This document shows, one piece after another, positions 28,816 through 40,076 of a DNA stretch of 64,000 nt. A program made the translations under genes and the position numbers. This DNA is from Avibacterium volantium (GTDB taxonomy: Bacteria; Pseudomonadota; Gammaproteobacteria; Enterobacterales; Pasteurellaceae). The notes beneath the pieces were generated by a model. That model saw nothing but the letters and a program-made list of their open reading frames with translations, was not told where the DNA came from and did not search any database. The number at the start of each line of letters is the position of its first letter. The first letter of the stretch is position 1. The stretch covers positions 1,893,001-1,957,000 of the forward strand of contig NZ_LR134167.1 in NCBI RefSeq assembly GCF_900635775.1, in the 5' to 3' direction.

Positions 28816-29109
28816 AATCTATCTCAGCCATTTTATGAAAAAAGTGCGGTTATTTTACCTGAAATATTTCAACAAGATGAGTTATTTTTATGCAATGTCT
28901 TCATTCTAAAAGAGAAAAATTCTCATTAAGTGGGGGAATTCTATCTAACTTTTTTGAGTTAGATCACACTTTGAAACTTTGCTCCCGTTTTTTGATAAAA
29001 AAGTCTGATTTATTTTATAAAAGCGTGGCAAAATAAACTCACCCTAACAAATTTCAAACGATTTGAAATTTTCCTTAGACATTTCATCTACTTTATATTG
29101 GAGGAAATC
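28816..29109. promoter_or_regulatory. Divergent epmA-frdA control region
   Basis: This 294-base gap carries the epmA promoter on the minus strand and the frd promoter on the plus strand. It contains one uptake signal near 28848, an FNR-like site at 28954-28967, and a possible frd -10 region (TTTGAT, 28991-28996) about 30 bases after the FNR centre. No gene is seen. Confidence 0.6.
28954..28967. promoter_or_regulatory. FNR-like site upstream of frdA
   Basis: TTGAG-TTAG-ATCAC matches the FNR consensus TTGAT-N4-ATCAA in four of five bases of each half. It lies about 41 bases ahead of a plausible transcription start, the usual class II activator position. Anaerobic activation of frd by FNR is established in E. 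coli; here it is inferred. Confidence 0.65.
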
Positions 29110-30909
29110 GTGCAAACTGTTAATGTCGATATTGCAATTGTTGGCGCTGGTGGCGGTGGTTTACGAGCGGCAATTGCAGCAGCACAGGCAAATCCAAACC
29201 TTAAAATTGCCTTAGTTTCAAAAGTTTACCCTATGCGTAGCCATACTGTGGCTGCAGAAGGAGGCGCCGCTGCAGTAATCAAGGAAGAAGACTCTTATGA
29301 TAAACATTTCCACGATACCGTAGCTGGGGGCGATTGGTTATGTGAACAAGACGTGGTGGAATACTTTGTAGAACATTCCCCTGTTGAGATGACGCAATTA
29401 GAACGCTGGGGCTGCCCTTGGAGCCGTAAACAAGACGGTGATGTGAACGTGCGCCGTTTCGGTGGTATGAAAATTGAACGTACTTGGTTCGCTGCCGATA
29501 AAACAGGTTTCCACTTGTTACATACCCTTTTCCAAACTTCAATGCAATTCCCGCAAATTCAACGCTTTGATGAGCATTTCGTGTTAGATATTCTTGTTGA
29601 TGACGGCCACGCTCGTGGTATGGTGGCAATGAATATGATGGAAGGCACATTGGTGCAAATCAATGCCAATGCGGTGATTATCGCAACCGGTGGTGGTTGT
29701 CGTGCATTCCGCTTCAATACCAACGGCGGTATTGTAACAGGTGATGGTTTATCAATGGCGTATCGCCACGGTGTGCCATTGCGTGATATGGAATTCGTAC
29801 AATATCACCCAACTGGTTTACCAAATACTGGGATTTTAATGACAGAGGGTTGTCGTGGTGAAGGTGGTATTTTGGTCAATAAAGACGGTTACCGCTATTT
29901 ACAAGATTATGGTCTAGGCCCTGAAACGCCAATCGGTAAACCTGAAAATAAATATATGGAATTAGGCCCGCGTGATAAAGTGTCGCAAGCGTTCTGGCAA
30001 GAATGGCGTAAAGGCAACACCTTAAAAACCGCAAAAGGCGTGGACGTGGTTCACCTTGACTTACGTCATTTAGGTGAAAAATATTTGCACGAACGTTTAC
30101 CATTTATTTGTGAACTTGCTAACGCTTATGAGGGTGTTGATCCTGCCAAAGCACCAATTCCTGTGCGCCCTGTTGTGCATTACACAATGGGTGGTATTGA
30201 AGTGGACTTCAACAGCGAAACTCGTATTAAAGGTTTATTTGCTGTGGGTGAATGTGCTTCATCAGGCTTGCACGGTGCGAACCGTTTAGGTTCTAACTCA
30301 CTTGCTGAATTAGTGGTATTAGGCCGTGTTGCGGGTGAATATGCAGCAAAACGTGCTACTGAAGCCGCACCTGCCAACCAAACAGCGGTAGATGCACAAG
30401 CGCGCGATGTAATCCAACGTTTAGAAGATTTATATAACCAAGAGGGGACTGAATCTTGGTCACAAATCCGTGATGAAATGGGCGATTCAATGGAAGAAGG
30501 TTGTGGTATTTATCGTACCCAAGAAAGTATGCAACAAACCGTTGATAAAATTGCTGAACTAAAAGAACGTTATAAACGCATTCGCATTGCTGATCGCTCA
30601 AGCGTGTTCAACACCAATGTACTTTATACCGTGGAATTGGGTTACATTTTAGATGTAGCACAATCTATTGCGAATTCAGCCATTGAGCGTAAAGAATCTC
30701 GTGGTGCTCACCAACGCTTAGACTACACAGAACGTGATGATGTGAATTACTTAAAACACACTTTGGCTTTCTACAATGAAGATGGTATGCCACGTATTGA
30801 ATACAGCCCAGTAAGAATCACAAAATCTCAACCTGCAAAACGTGTTTATGGTGCGGAAGCTGAAGCACAAGAAGCGGCAGCGAAAGCTAAGGAGCAAACA
30901 AATGGCTAA
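29110..30909 (+). CDS. frdA: Fumarate reductase flavoprotein subunit
   Basis: Catalytic subunit of the quinol:fumarate reductase that supports anaerobic respiration, on the cytoplasmic face of the inner membrane. It has 599 residues (602 in E. coli). The FAD motif [20 protein letters not shown] lies at the N terminus. Covalent FAD attaches through His45 in [10 protein letters not shown]. Substrate-site residues include the HPTGLP region and [10 protein letters not shown]. The start is GTG with GGAGG five bases before it and gives MQTVNVD, like E. coli; a TTG 12 bases earlier overlaps the ribosome site. It overlaps frdB by 8 bases. Confidence 0.97.
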   Translation: MQTVNVDIAIVGAGGGGLRAAIAAAQANPNLKIALVSKVYPMRSHTVAAEGGAAAVIKEEDSYDKHFHDTVAGGDWLCEQDVVEYFVEHSPVEMTQLERWGCPWSRKQDGDVNVRRFGGMKIERTWFAADKTGFHLLHTLFQTSMQFPQIQRFDEHFVLDILVDDGHARGMVAMNMMEGTLVQINANAVIIATGGGCRAFRFNTNGGIVTGDGLSMAYRHGVPLRDMEFVQYHPTGLPNTGILMTEGCRGEGGILVNKDGYRYLQDYGLGPETPIGKPENKYMELGPRDKVSQAFWQEWRKGNTLKTAKGVDVVHLDLRHLGEKYLHERLPFICELANAYEGVDPAKAPIPVRPVVHYTMGGIEVDFNSETRIKGLFAVGECASSGLHGANRLGSNSLAELVVLGRVAGEYAAKRATEAAPANQTAVDAQARDVIQRLEDLYNQEGTESWSQIRDEMGDSMEEGCGIYRTQESMQQTVDKIAELKERYKRIRIADRSSVFNTNVLYTVELGYILDVAQSIANSAIERKESRGAHQRLDYTERDDVNYLKHTLAFYNEDGMPRIEYSPVRITKSQPAKRVYGAEAEAQEAAAKAKEQTNG

Positions 30910-31672
30910 TCAAGCAATGATGAATATTGAGGTTCTGCGTTATAACCCAGAAGTAGATAAAGAACCTTATTTAAGAACTTACCAAGTGCCTTATGATAGC
31001 CAAACCTCATTGTTAGATGCACTTGGTTATATTAAAGATAAACTTGAGCCTGAATTGTCTTACCGCTGGTCTTGTCGTATGGCAATTTGTGGTTCGTGTG
31101 GAATGATGGTAAACGATAAGCCTAAACTCGCTTGTAAAACTTTCTTGCGTGATTACAGCGGTCATATGCGTATTGAACCATTGGCTAACTTCCCAATTGA
31201 GCGTGATTTAGTGGTGGATCTCAGCCACTTTATCGAAAGTTTAGAAAGCATTAAGCCTTATATTATCGGTAATGAAGCGCCGCCATTAGATGGCAAACCG
31301 CACCCATCGGCGGAATTAGCGAAAAGCCGTACTAAGCAAACACCAGCACAATTAGAGAAATATCGTCAATTCTCAATGTGTATCAACTGTGGTTTATGCT
31401 ATGCCGCTTGCCCACAATTCGGCTTAAATCCAGAATTTGTCGGCCCTGCTGCAATTACATTGGCACATCGCTATAACCTTGATAATCGCGATCATGGTAA
31501 AGCTGAACGAATGAAAATTCTTAACGGCGATAACGGGGTGTGGAGCTGTACATTCGTGGGTTACTGTTCTGAAGTGTGTCCAAAACACGTTAATCCAGCC
31601 TCCGCAGTGAACCAAGGCAAAATCGAAAGTGCGAAAGACTACGTTTTTGCAATGTTAAAACCGCAAAACTAA
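30902..31672 (+). CDS. frdB: Fumarate reductase iron-sulfur subunit
   Basis: Electron-transfer subunit linking quinol oxidation in FrdCD to FrdA. It has 256 residues. The [2Fe-2S] cluster ligands lie in [12 protein letters not shown] and a later Cys in LACKTF (N-terminal plant-type ferredoxin domain). The [4Fe-4S] and [3Fe-4S] clusters are bound by [14 protein letters not shown] and [17 protein letters not shown]. The ATG at 30902 lies inside the end of frdA with AAGGAG upstream, so the two are coupled. Earlier in-frame ATGs give an unrelated basic extension and were rejected. Confidence 0.97.
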   Translation: MANQAMMNIEVLRYNPEVDKEPYLRTYQVPYDSQTSLLDALGYIKDKLEPELSYRWSCRMAICGSCGMMVNDKPKLACKTFLRDYSGHMRIEPLANFPIERDLVVDLSHFIESLESIKPYIIGNEAPPLDGKPHPSAELAKSRTKQTPAQLEKYRQFSMCINCGLCYAACPQFGLNPEFVGPAAITLAHRYNLDNRDHGKAERMKILNGDNGVWSCTFVGYCSEVCPKHVNPASAVNQGKIESAKDYVFAMLKPQN

Positions 31673-31684
31673 AGGAGAAGTAAA

Positions 31685-32080
31685 ATGACAACAGTAACCG
31701 CAAGCAAACGCAAAAAATATGTGCGTGAAGTGAAACCAACTTGGTGGAAAAAGTTAGATTTTTACAAATTCTATGTATTGCGTGAAAGCACAGCCGTTCC
31801 AACCCTATGGTTTTGTTTAGAGCTATTTTACGGCTTAATTTGCCTAGGCAATGGCACATTCGCCACAAATTTTGTTCATTTCTTACAAAACCCAATCGTG
31901 GTGATTTTAAACATCATCACCCTTGGTGCAGTGCTATTAAATAGCTACACGTTCTTTAATATGGCACCACAAATGGCCAATATTATTGTGAAAAATGAAC
32001 GCCTAGATGCCAAATTGATCTCTCGTGTATTCTGGGGGATTACCGCTTTCGTTAGCATTATTACCTTAATTCTCGTATAG
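31685..32080 (+). CDS. frdC: Fumarate reductase membrane anchor C
   Basis: One of two membrane subunits that anchor FrdAB and bind menaquinol. It has 131 residues (E. coli 131) with three hydrophobic helices. The N terminus carries the conserved [26 protein letters not shown] region, read here in parts, including the RES(T)AVP segment near the quinone site. AAAGGAG lies just upstream. Third gene of frdABCD. Confidence 0.95.
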   Translation: MTTVTASKRKKYVREVKPTWWKKLDFYKFYVLRESTAVPTLWFCLELFYGLICLGNGTFATNFVHFLQNPIVVILNIITLGAVLLNSYTFFNMAPQMANIIVKNERLDAKLISRVFWGITAFVSIITLILV

Positions 32081-32091
32081 GAAATAAGAAT

Positions 32092-32436
32092 ATGAATAAA
32101 CAAAATCCAAAACGTTCGAATGAACCTGTTGTATGGTTATTATTTGGTGCGGGCGGTGCAATCAGTGCCGTATTCTTCCCTGTTCTTGTGCTGATTTTAG
32201 GCTTTTTACTTCCATTTGGATTGGTTTCACCAGACAATATCATCGCATTTGCAGGCACTTGGATAGGAAAATTAGCACTCCTTGCATTACTAATCTTCCC
32301 TGCTTGGTGTGGCATTCACCGTGTTCACCTAGGTTTGCACGATTTTAAAGTACATATTCCAGCCGCAGGCGTGATTTTCTACGGACTCGCTACGCTATTT
32401 TCAATCTTAACCATTTTTGCCGTATGGCATATTTAA
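32092..32436 (+). CDS. frdD: Fumarate reductase membrane anchor D
   Basis: Second membrane anchor of fumarate reductase, 114 residues with three helices (E. coli 119). The conserved [16 protein letters not shown] start and the [15 protein letters not shown] segment, whose histidines lie near the quinone, identify it. It ends the operon and is followed by a strong terminator. Confidence 0.94.
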   Translation: MNKQNPKRSNEPVVWLLFGAGGAISAVFFPVLVLILGFLLPFGLVSPDNIIAFAGTWIGKLALLALLIFPAWCGIHRVHLGLHDFKVHIPAAGVIFYGLATLFSILTIFAVWHI

Positions 32437-32451
32437 GATAAACGAGAAAAT

Positions 32452-32481
32452 AAAAAACCTTTTCGTAAGAAAAGGTTTTTT
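32452..32481. terminator. Bidirectional terminator between frdD and rlmKL
   Basis: AAAAACCTTTTC-GTAA-GAAAAGGTTTTT is a 12-bp stem with a 4-base loop and T or A runs on both sides. It serves both converging units. Confidence 0.9.
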
Positions 32482-32536
32482 TATCTTTCAATCTAAGAAT
32501 TGTTCAACTTTAAAGCACGGTGCAAAAATCCAAAAT

Positions 32537-34681
32537 TTATTTGGCGAACGTTACTAACCAACAATTATGAATGTGTTTATTACGTTCAAAATCTAATGGC
32601 AAGGTTTTGGCGGAAATTTCTACCGCACTTAGACCGAGATTAGCGATGCCGTCAAAATCCATTTTGAATTTTTGTTTATTGTTGGAAAACACAATTGTGC
32701 CGTTGGGGCGTAAAATGCGTTTTAAGTGGGTGAATAATTGAATGTGATCGCGCTGCACGTCCCAGCTATTTTCCATTCGTTTAGAATTGGAGAACGTAGG
32801 GGGATCAACGAAAATCAAATCAAATTGGCGGTCGCATTTTTCTAGCCATTGTAGACAATCGCTTTGGATCAATTTGTGCTGTTTGCCTTTGATGTCATTT
32901 AAAATTAAATTTTGTTCTGCCCAGTTGAGATAAGTGTTAGACATATCCACCGTAGTGGTGGATTTTGCTCCACCTAGTGCGGCGTGAACGGTGGCAGAGC
33001 CGGTGTAAGCAAACAAATTTAGGAAATCTTTGCCTTGTGACATTTCACCCAACATTTTGCGGGTTAAGCGGTGATCCAAAAATAGCCCTGTGTCTAAATA
33101 ATCGGTTAAATTCACCCAAAGTTTCGCGCCATATTCTTCCACATAGAAATAATCGCCTTTGTTGGCCAATTTTTCATATTGATTTGTGCCTTTTTGTTTT
33201 TGGCGAACTTTTAGCACCAATTTATTGGTTTCCACGCCTGTTACGGCAAGGGTGGCGGTTACCGCATCAAGCAAACGCTGACGGGCTTTGTTTTCATCAA
33301 TATTTTTTGGCGCGGCGTATTCTTGCACCACAATATGATCTAAATAGCGATCCACCGCCACGTTATATTCAGGCAGATCAGCATCATAAAGGCGGTACGC
33401 ATTAATGCCTTGCTGTTTCGCCCATTTTTCGATTTTCTTGCTATTTTTTTGTAAGCGGTTAGCAAAATCTTGCGCAACGGGCAGATTTTCTGCGGAAGAA
33501 ATTTGCGAATTTTGTACCGCACTTTCTATTTGGTTTAACGGCTTTTCAGCAATCTGATAGTTTTTCTGCACACAATCTAGCGGGCCATTTTTCGCTTTAA
33601 ATTGGCGATGAGAGCGTAATCGCAAGCAATCCAGCAAAGCAGGTTCAGCACTAAAAATAGACGCGTTCCAACCACCGAATTGCTGTTTTAAGCGTTGCCC
33701 AAACACGGAATACAGGGCAATAAGTGCTGGGGTTGTGCCTAAGCGTTCGCCATAAGGCGGATTACAAATTAGCGTACCTTTTTCTTCCGTTGGATTTTTC
33801 AGCGCTGCCACATCGCCTTGTTTCCACTGGATTAAATGAGCAACACCGGCATTTTTAGCGTTGCGTTGCGCTTTTTGTAACACGCGGTGATCTAAATCAA
33901 AGCCATAAAAATGGGCTTGAGCCTGCTGTGAGCCTTGCTCGGCAAGGGCGATGGCTTCATCTTTCACTTTTTGCCAAGCTTGCGGATTATGCCCTTTCCA
34001 GAAATCAAAGCCCCAATGCAAACGGTGCAACTGCGGTGCAATTTGAGCTTCCATTTGTGCCGCTTCAATTAACAACGTGCCTGAGCCGCACATTGGATCA
34101 ACCAGCGGCGTGCCTTGTTGCCAGCCTGAACGCAGCACAATGGCCGCCGCCAAGGTTTCACGCAATGGCGCAGCGCCTGTGTCTTCACGATAGCCACGCA
34201 AATGCAAAGCATCGCCACTTAAATCAAGGGAAAGAATGAAATCATCACGGTTTAAATAGGCGTGAATGCGAATATCAGGATTGTCTTTATCCACGCTCGG
34301 GCGGGCTTTGCCTTGACGCTCAAAATAATCCACAATGCCGTCTTTTACACGCATTGCGCCAAATTGAGTATGACGAATTTCACGGTTTGTGCCGTTAAAA
34401 TCCACCAAAAATTGGCAGCGTTCGTCAAAAATATCCAGCCAATTTTGCCCGATGACGGTAGAGTAAAGATCCAAATCGTTATAAATTTTGCTTTGTGCCA
34501 AAGGCAGTAAAATGCGCGAGCTGAGTCTTGACCACAACAGCGTGCGGTAAAGGGTTTCTTCATCGGCTAAATAATGTACGCCCCCTTGCGCAATTTGACA
34601 TTCTTGTGCGCCAAGTTCGCTGAGTTCGGTTTTTAATAATTCTTCAAAGCCACGGGCGGTGGTGGCAAATAATTTTTTCAT
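32537..34681 (-). CDS. rlmL: 23S rRNA m2G2445/m7G2069 methyltransferase
   Basis: Bifunctional rRNA methyltransferase, RlmKL. It has 714 residues (702 in E. coli). An N-terminal THUMP domain comes first. The RlmL catalytic domain has [13 protein letters not shown] near residue 200 and NPPYGERLG near 310. The C-terminal RlmK domain has [18 protein letters not shown] and [11 protein letters not shown] place the start at [11 protein letters not shown], matching the family, preceded by AAGAG; longer in-frame options add an unrelated hydrophobic stretch. It is a single-gene unit, and its end faces frdD. Confidence 0.95.
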   Translation of the reverse strand: MKKLFATTARGFEELLKTELSELGAQECQIAQGGVHYLADEETLYRTLLWSRLSSRILLPLAQSKIYNDLDLYSTVIGQNWLDIFDERCQFLVDFNGTNREIRHTQFGAMRVKDGIVDYFERQGKARPSVDKDNPDIRIHAYLNRDDFILSLDLSGDALHLRGYREDTGAAPLRETLAAAIVLRSGWQQGTPLVDPMCGSGTLLIEAAQMEAQIAPQLHRLHWGFDFWKGHNPQAWQKVKDEAIALAEQGSQQAQAHFYGFDLDHRVLQKAQRNAKNAGVAHLIQWKQGDVAALKNPTEEKGTLICNPPYGERLGTTPALIALYSVFGQRLKQQFGGWNASIFSAEPALLDCLRLRSHRQFKAKNGPLDCVQKNYQIAEKPLNQIESAVQNSQISSAENLPVAQDFANRLQKNSKKIEKWAKQQGINAYRLYDADLPEYNVAVDRYLDHIVVQEYAAPKNIDENKARQRLLDAVTATLAVTGVETNKLVLKVRQKQKGTNQYEKLANKGDYFYVEEYGAKLWVNLTDYLDTGLFLDHRLTRKMLGEMSQGKDFLNLFAYTGSATVHAALGGAKSTTTVDMSNTYLNWAEQNLILNDIKGKQHKLIQSDCLQWLEKCDRQFDLIFVDPPTFSNSKRMENSWDVQRDHIQLFTHLKRILRPNGTIVFSNNKQKFKMDFDGIANLGLSAVEISAKTLPLDFERNKHIHNCWLVTFAK

Positions 34682-34769
34682 TGGCATCTCTTGTGCTTCA
34701 TCAAAAAGAATGGCGGGATTATAACAGAGCCACAAAGTGCGGTCGATTTTAATTCTGTTTTTTATATAA

Positions 34770-34800
34770 AAGAAAAGAGCGAACAAGGTGTTCGCTCTGA
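34770..34800 (-). terminator. znuA terminator
   Basis: AGAGCGAACA and TGTTCGCTCT pair around a 3-base loop (34776-34798), with TTTTCTTTT following on the minus strand. Confidence 0.8.
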
Positions 34801-34813
34801 GAAGAAAATAACG

Positions 34814-35827
<1,014 letters not shown>

Positions 35828-35852
35828 TTTTTACCTCGTGAAATAAGATGTC

Positions 35853-35892
35853 AAAAAAGGGGATAAAAACTGTGCTTAGCTTATCCCCTTTT
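35853..35892 (-). terminator. tcdA terminator
   Basis: AAAAGGGGATAA (35855-35866) pairs with TTATCCCCTTTT (35881-35892). On the minus strand it ends in a run of T. It lies between tcdA and znuA. Confidence 0.85.
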
Positions 35893-35930
35893 AGATAAAA
35901 TTGCTATCTTTTTTTTTATTAAAAAATAAG

Positions 35931-36704
35931 TTATTTAATCGTTGTCAGCAGTTTGTCGATTACCCGAGAAACGGCAAAAAAGCCGAAAGTAGCGGTAATC
36001 ATCGTTGCCGCGCCAAAGCCATTAGCGCAGTTCATTGTGGCGGAAACGGCACAATTTCCTTCTTGCTGTGGGAAAATTAATGGCTGGGTGGAAAATACAC
36101 AATCCACGCCAAACTTGCGTTTAGGATTTTGGCTAAAATGATAATCTTTGCGTAAAATTGACCGCACTTTGGCAGCCAAGGGATCTTGAATGGTGCGACT
36201 TAAATCTGCAATTTGGATTTGGCTCGGATCTGTCTGACCACCTGCACCGCCCACGGTGATCACCTTGATTTTATTGCGTTTGCAATAGGCGATCAGCACG
36301 GCTTTGGTTTTGACGCTATCAATGGCATCAATCACATAATCATAGCCACGGCTGAGATAATCCGCCAAATTTTCCTGTGAGAGAAAATCATCAATAATAT
36401 TCACCTTGCAATCAGGATTGATCAACGCAACACGTTCTGCCATCACTTCTGTTTTCAGCTTGCCCACATTACCTGAAATGGCGTGAATTTGGCGATTAAT
36501 ATTAGTAACGCAAATGTCGTCCATATCAATCATTGTGATCTCACCAATGCCAGAACGAGCAAGGGCTTCCACCGCCCAAGATCCCACGCCACCAATGCCG
36601 ATCACGCAAATGTGCGCTTGGCGTAAACGTTGCAAGGCAGCAGGGCTGTAAAGTCGCCCAATGCCGCCAAAACGCTGTTCGTAATTATCAATGCGATCTG
36701 TCAT
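35931..36704 (-). CDS. tcdA: tRNA threonylcarbamoyladenosine dehydratase
   Basis: ATP-dependent dehydratase (TcdA/CsdL, E1-like family) that cyclises t6A37 to ct6A in tRNAs. It has 257 residues. The Rossmann motif VIGIGGVGSWAVEALARSG lies near residue 30, with IDMDDICVTNINRQ following. It lacks the catalytic cysteine pattern of true E1 enzymes, as expected. I chose the ATG at 36704, which overlaps the mltA stop as TAATG; a GTG 15 bases earlier is in frame. It is coupled to mltA and followed by its own terminator. Confidence 0.94.
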   Translation of the reverse strand: MTDRIDNYEQRFGGIGRLYSPAALQRLRQAHICVIGIGGVGSWAVEALARSGIGEITMIDMDDICVTNINRQIHAISGNVGKLKTEVMAERVALINPDCKVNIIDDFLSQENLADYLSRGYDYVIDAIDSVKTKAVLIAYCKRNKIKVITVGGAGGQTDPSQIQIADLSRTIQDPLAAKVRSILRKDYHFSQNPKRKFGVDCVFSTQPLIFPQQEGNCAVSATMNCANGFGAATMITATFGFFAVSRVIDKLLTTIK

Positions 36705-37813
36705 TATTGTAATAACCACACACGTCCGTAATGTTTGGATAAGCCTGCGATATGGCCTGCTTCATCACCGATCCCGCGATATAAATCAAAGTGATGGCCT
36801 TTCACCGCACCGCCCACATCTAAGGCAATCATCAAATGTAATTTGTGTTCGCCAGTCCAGTTACCTTTGCGGTCAATTTGCGGCACTTCCACTAACACCA
36901 CCGAGCCAGAAGGGATAAGTGAGCGATCGGAAGCAATCGATGCCATTGGCACGAGCGGCACGCCTGCCGAGCCTTTTACTTTGCCCGTTGGATCGTTTTT
37001 AAAATACACATAAGATGGATTGCGTTCTAACAAGGCTTGCAAGCGCGATGGGTTCGCCTTTGCCCAATCTTTAATGGCTTGGATAGACATTTTTTCTTTG
37101 GCAATTTCACCATCTTCCACCAATAAACGCCCAACCGCCACATAATCTAAGCCATTTTGCCCTGCGTAGGCGAAATAGTTCAAGTCGCCATTACCAAAAT
37201 CCACATAGCCACTGCCTTGCACACCAAGTAGGAAATTGTCGATCATTGAATCGCTGTAAGCTAATTCTAAGCCTTTACCACGCAATGCACCGGCATAAAT
37301 TTGCGCACGGCTCACGCGTTTTTGCGATGGGCTTGGCATTGCGTAAATGGGTTGATTATATTTGCCTTGTGGCGTACGGCGTGCGTGGATAACTGGGGAA
37401 TAATAGCCTGTCATCAACACGTTTTGATAGCCATCTTGCCCTTTCATAATCATTGGCTGAATGCCAAAACTGGATAATTCATTGACGTTTGCCCCCGATA
37501 AAACCCAGTTAGTGATCTTGCCGTAGCTCACAGCAAATTTATTGGTTAAGCGTGAAGAATATTGATGCACATTAGAAAGCTGGGTTAAAAAATCCCCTTG
37601 ATTTATCACCGCACTTTGATTTTCTACGCTGGAAACTGGCATTAAGAACTGTTGCTGATAGCTGCGTCCATCATATTTTGCGCCGAAGATTTTCGGATCT
37701 GCCAAGTTATTATTTGAATTTGGCATTCGGTTAGAATGATTAGAGCTTGAACAAGCGGAAAGCACCGCGATAGCTAAAAGTGCGGTGCAATTTTTGAGAA
37801 TTTTTGCAGACAT
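36704..37813 (-). CDS. mltA: MltA, membrane-bound lytic murein transglycosylase A
   Basis: Outer-membrane lipoprotein that cleaves peptidoglycan strands to 1,6-anhydromuropeptides. It has 369 residues (365 in E. coli). The N terminus from the ATG at 37813 carries a lipoprotein signal peptide ending LSAC, with the cysteine lipidated near residue 21. The MltA barrel follows, including YSPVIHARRTPQGKYNQPIY, and the C-terminal 3D domain carries the conserved aspartates in MIALDVGGAVKGHHFDLYRG. A longer reading adds 47 unrelated residues and would hide the signal peptide. The IS element lies 128 bases upstream. Confidence 0.95.
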   Translation of the reverse strand: MSAKILKNCTALLAIAVLSACSSSNHSNRMPNSNNNLADPKIFGAKYDGRSYQQQFLMPVSSVENQSAVINQGDFLTQLSNVHQYSSRLTNKFAVSYGKITNWVLSGANVNELSSFGIQPMIMKGQDGYQNVLMTGYYSPVIHARRTPQGKYNQPIYAMPSPSQKRVSRAQIYAGALRGKGLELAYSDSMIDNFLLGVQGSGYVDFGNGDLNYFAYAGQNGLDYVAVGRLLVEDGEIAKEKMSIQAIKDWAKANPSRLQALLERNPSYVYFKNDPTGKVKGSAGVPLVPMASIASDRSLIPSGSVVLVEVPQIDRKGNWTGEHKLHLMIALDVGGAVKGHHFDLYRGIGDEAGHIAGLSKHYGRVWLLQ

Positions 37814-37975
37814 CGTTATTTGAAGTTCCTTAATAAAATCATTTGCAATCAAACGGCGTAAAATAACAAAAAACCGCTCAAAGTGATAGCAGTTTTTGCG
37901 TTCTTTTATTTTTCTAAAAAGAAAAGTGCGGTGGAAAATTTGATCTGCCCCCAAAAAGTTAGACTATATTCTAAT

Positions 37976-38770
37976 TTAATTCAAGGACTGAGTTCTGTAT
38001 TCCACAGGGCTTAGTCCTTTGAGCTTCACTTGAATACGCTCATTGTTGTAGTAATGAATGTACTCGTGAATCACTTTTTCAAGCTGTTCAAAGGTTTCAA
38101 ACCGCTTGCCAAAGTAACATTCCGTCTTCAATCGCCCGAAAAAGCTTTCCATCGCACCATTATCAAGGCAATTGCCTTTTCTCGACATACTTTGCGTAAT
38201 ACCGTGTTTTTTCAATATCTCCCGATAAGCCATCATTTGATACTGCCATCCTTGGTCGGAATGCAGTATCGGTTTTTCCCCCGCTAATCGGTTCATCGCC
38301 TGGGTCAACATTCTGGTTATCTGCTCAAAATTCGGACTTCTCGCCACATCATAAGCAATAATTTCGTTATTAAACAAGTCTTTAATCGGTGATAAATACA
38401 CTTTGCCTTCCGCACATTTGAACTCGGTGATATCCGTTACCCACTTCTCATTCGGCATCGTTGCCGTAAAATCCCGTTGCAACAGATTATCAGCAATTTG
38501 TCCCACTTTGCCTTGGTAAGAACGATATTTTTTCTGCTTACTTTTTCCTTTTAACCCCAAACGTTGCATTATCGCTTGCACCCTTTTGTGGTTGATAATC
38601 AAGTATTTCCTTAATTCCAAGGTAATTCGACGATAACCATAATTTTCGTCATTTTTGCGATAAATTTCCTCTATTTTCTGTGAAATCGCTACATTTTTAT
38701 CCGACTTTGGCTTGAGATGATAAAAGAACGAACTGCGTGCCAATCCGATTAGCCTGAGTAACAATTCCAA
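37976..38770 (-). CDS. IS3-family transposase OrfB (DDE catalytic domain)
   Basis: Catalytic part of the transposase, normally made as an OrfAB fusion by -1 frameshifting. It has 264 residues from its own ATG. The frame is open further upstream, through [19 protein letters not shown], to the slip region at 38806-38812. The rve integrase core shows the DDE triad: D in [10 protein letters not shown] in [10 protein letters not shown], and E in [14 protein letters not shown], with the lysine seven residues after the glutamate. The HTH_21 segment reads [13 protein letters not shown]. It appears intact. Confidence 0.93.
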   Translation of the reverse strand: MELLLRLIGLARSSFFYHLKPKSDKNVAISQKIEEIYRKNDENYGYRRITLELRKYLIINHKRVQAIMQRLGLKGKSKQKKYRSYQGKVGQIADNLLQRDFTATMPNEKWVTDITEFKCAEGKVYLSPIKDLFNNEIIAYDVARSPNFEQITRMLTQAMNRLAGEKPILHSDQGWQYQMMAYREILKKHGITQSMSRKGNCLDNGAMESFFGRLKTECYFGKRFETFEQLEKVIHEYIHYYNNERIQVKLKGLSPVEYRTQSLN

Positions 38771-38793
38771 CGGGAAACGCGAGCGTAAGGCAT

Positions 38794-39303
38794 TTACGAT
38801 GACGGCTTTTTCTGCATTTTTTGTTGGTTGAGTTCCTGCAACTTTTTTAGCATTGCATTCTCCGCTTCTAATTCCAAAATTCGGTAACGCAAGCGTTCTT
38901 CTTCTGTTTTGGGCGTTGGTGGCATTTTAGGTGAGTTGAGTTTCATACTTGGACGACCTTTAGGTTTGAGTAATAACCCATCTATACCTTGTTTTTCAAA
39001 GCGTTGCAACCATTGACTAATTATCCCTGAACTGGGGATATCAAAGCGAAAGCAGGCGGCTTCAGCGGAGCACTGGCCTTTTTTGATAGCTTGAATAACC
39101 TTTAATTTAAACTCAACAGAATAATATCGTTTTTTACCTAACACAGCTAATCCATTGATTCCATTATGATTAAATTTCGCAATCCAACGTGCTAACGTTC
39201 TTTGGGGAAGCTGAAAATACTGGCGAGTAAGCGAACGGTTTTTTCCATTTTGATGATAAAAGTCGAGCACTTGTTGTTTGAAACGTTGAGTATATTTAGT
39301 CAT
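38794..39303 (-). CDS. IS3-family transposase OrfA (DNA-binding part)
   Basis: Helix-turn-helix protein of 169 residues that binds the element ends. It has two successive HTH regions ([19 protein letters not shown] and [21 protein letters not shown]) and a C-terminal leucine-zipper-like coiled coil ([19 protein letters not shown]), the arrangement of the IS150 subgroup. A GAAAAAG heptamer at 38806-38812, near its end, would let ribosomes slip back one base into the orfB frame. Intact. Confidence 0.92.
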   Translation of the reverse strand: MTKYTQRFKQQVLDFYHQNGKNRSLTRQYFQLPQRTLARWIAKFNHNGINGLAVLGKKRYYSVEFKLKVIQAIKKGQCSAEAACFRFDIPSSGIISQWLQRFEKQGIDGLLLKPKGRPSMKLNSPKMPPTPKTEEERLRYRILELEAENAMLKKLQELNQQKMQKKPSS

Positions 39304-39437
39304 AAAAAATCTGCACCTTAATCAATTGGTTGTTTAGTACAACTTTTGGGGTGCAGATCAATTTTGAGCATTTTGCCTTGAAACTCAGCAAATTGCCGAT
39401 TTTTCTATCAGTTAAACCGTTTTTTTAGGATTAAGGC

Positions 39438-39465
39438 TTGCATTAAAAATAAAACAGCGTATAGT
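39438..39465 (+). promoter_or_regulatory. Promoter of the initiator tRNA gene
   Basis: TTGCAT, 16 bases, then TATAGT, 13 bases before the tRNA. A GC-rich stretch (ACGCCCCC) follows the -10 box, as in stringently controlled stable-RNA promoters. It is 77 bases beyond the IS end, so the insertion left it intact. Confidence 0.75.
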
Positions 39466-39478
39466 ACGCCCCCACAGA

Positions 39479-39555
<77 letters not shown>

Positions 39556-39565
39556 GGTTTCTAAC

Positions 39566-39590
39566 CGCTGATTTTATCAGCGTTTTTTTT
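39566..39590 (+). terminator. tRNA-fMet terminator
   Basis: CGCTGAT-TTT-ATCAGCG followed by eight T residues, directly after the tRNA. Confidence 0.92.
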
Positions 39591-39644
39591 ATTTATCTTT
39601 TTCCTTATTTTTCTGCTCTAGATTATTTAGAAATATTTTCCATA

Positions 39645-39675
39645 AAAAAACACCGCACTTTCGTTGCGGTGTTTT
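39645..39675. terminator. Terminator of the cold-shock gene with uptake signal
   Basis: AAAACACCGCA and TGCGGTGTTTT pair around a 7-base loop. The left arm with its loop gives a full uptake signal (ACCGCACTT). It serves the minus-strand csp gene. Confidence 0.85.
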
Positions 39676-39686
39676 AGTGAAAAGAA

Positions 39687-39896
39687 TTAAGCTAAAACCA
39701 TGACGTTTTCTGCTTTTTTTCCTCTTTTATCATCAATAATATCAAACTCCACGGCTTGACCTTCTTTTAAGGTGCGGAATCCTTTAGATTGAATTGCTGA
39801 GAAATGTACAAACACTTCTTCTCCACCTTCTGATTGTAAAAAACCAAACCCTTTTGTTTCATTGAACCATTTAACGGTTCCATTATTTTTAGACAT
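39687..39896 (-). CDS. Cold-shock domain protein (CspA family)
   Basis: Small RNA/DNA-binding protein of 69 residues made of one cold-shock domain. RNP1 reads KGFGFLQ and RNP2 reads VFVHFSAI. CspA-family members act as RNA chaperones that melt structure in the cold or during growth. Which paralogue it corresponds to (CspA, CspC, CspE) cannot be settled, so no symbol is given. AGGA precedes the start. The 180 bases upstream, up to mpl, could hold a long structured leader of the kind known for cold-shock mRNAs. Confidence 0.92.
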   Translation of the reverse strand: MSKNNGTVKWFNETKGFGFLQSEGGEEVFVHFSAIQSKGFRTLKEGQAVEFDIIDDKRGKKAENVMVLA

Positions 39897-40076
39897 TGTA
39901 AATCCTAAGTTAAATCTAATCTTAGATAACGCAATAATATTATGATGATAAAATAAAAAACTTTAAATATAGCCACAGATTATTGATTGTTATCTCTACT
40001 GCTTAAAAAGCAAAGCCATAGTAACAGCATATAGCTAAAATAGCACCTTTTATTTTCAATAAATCCCATTTATTTT

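Larger units (their letters stand above)
37941..39360 (-). mobile_element. Complete IS3-family insertion sequence (IS150-like), 1420 bp
   Basis: The ends are TGATCTGCCCCCAAAAAGTT at the left and, complemented, TGATCTGCACCCCAAAAGTT at the right: 18 of 20 matches, with terminal TG...CA. The 3-base sequence ATT flanks both ends (37938-37940 and 39361-39363), a target duplication typical of the family. Inside are orfA and orfB in overlapping frames on the minus strand. No internal uptake signal was seen. It lies between mltA and the initiator tRNA promoter and interrupts no gene. Confidence 0.95.

Noticed and set aside
37814..37954. Longer MltA start extending into the IS end
   Set aside because: The added 47 residues are unrelated to MltA and would place the lipoprotein signal internally.
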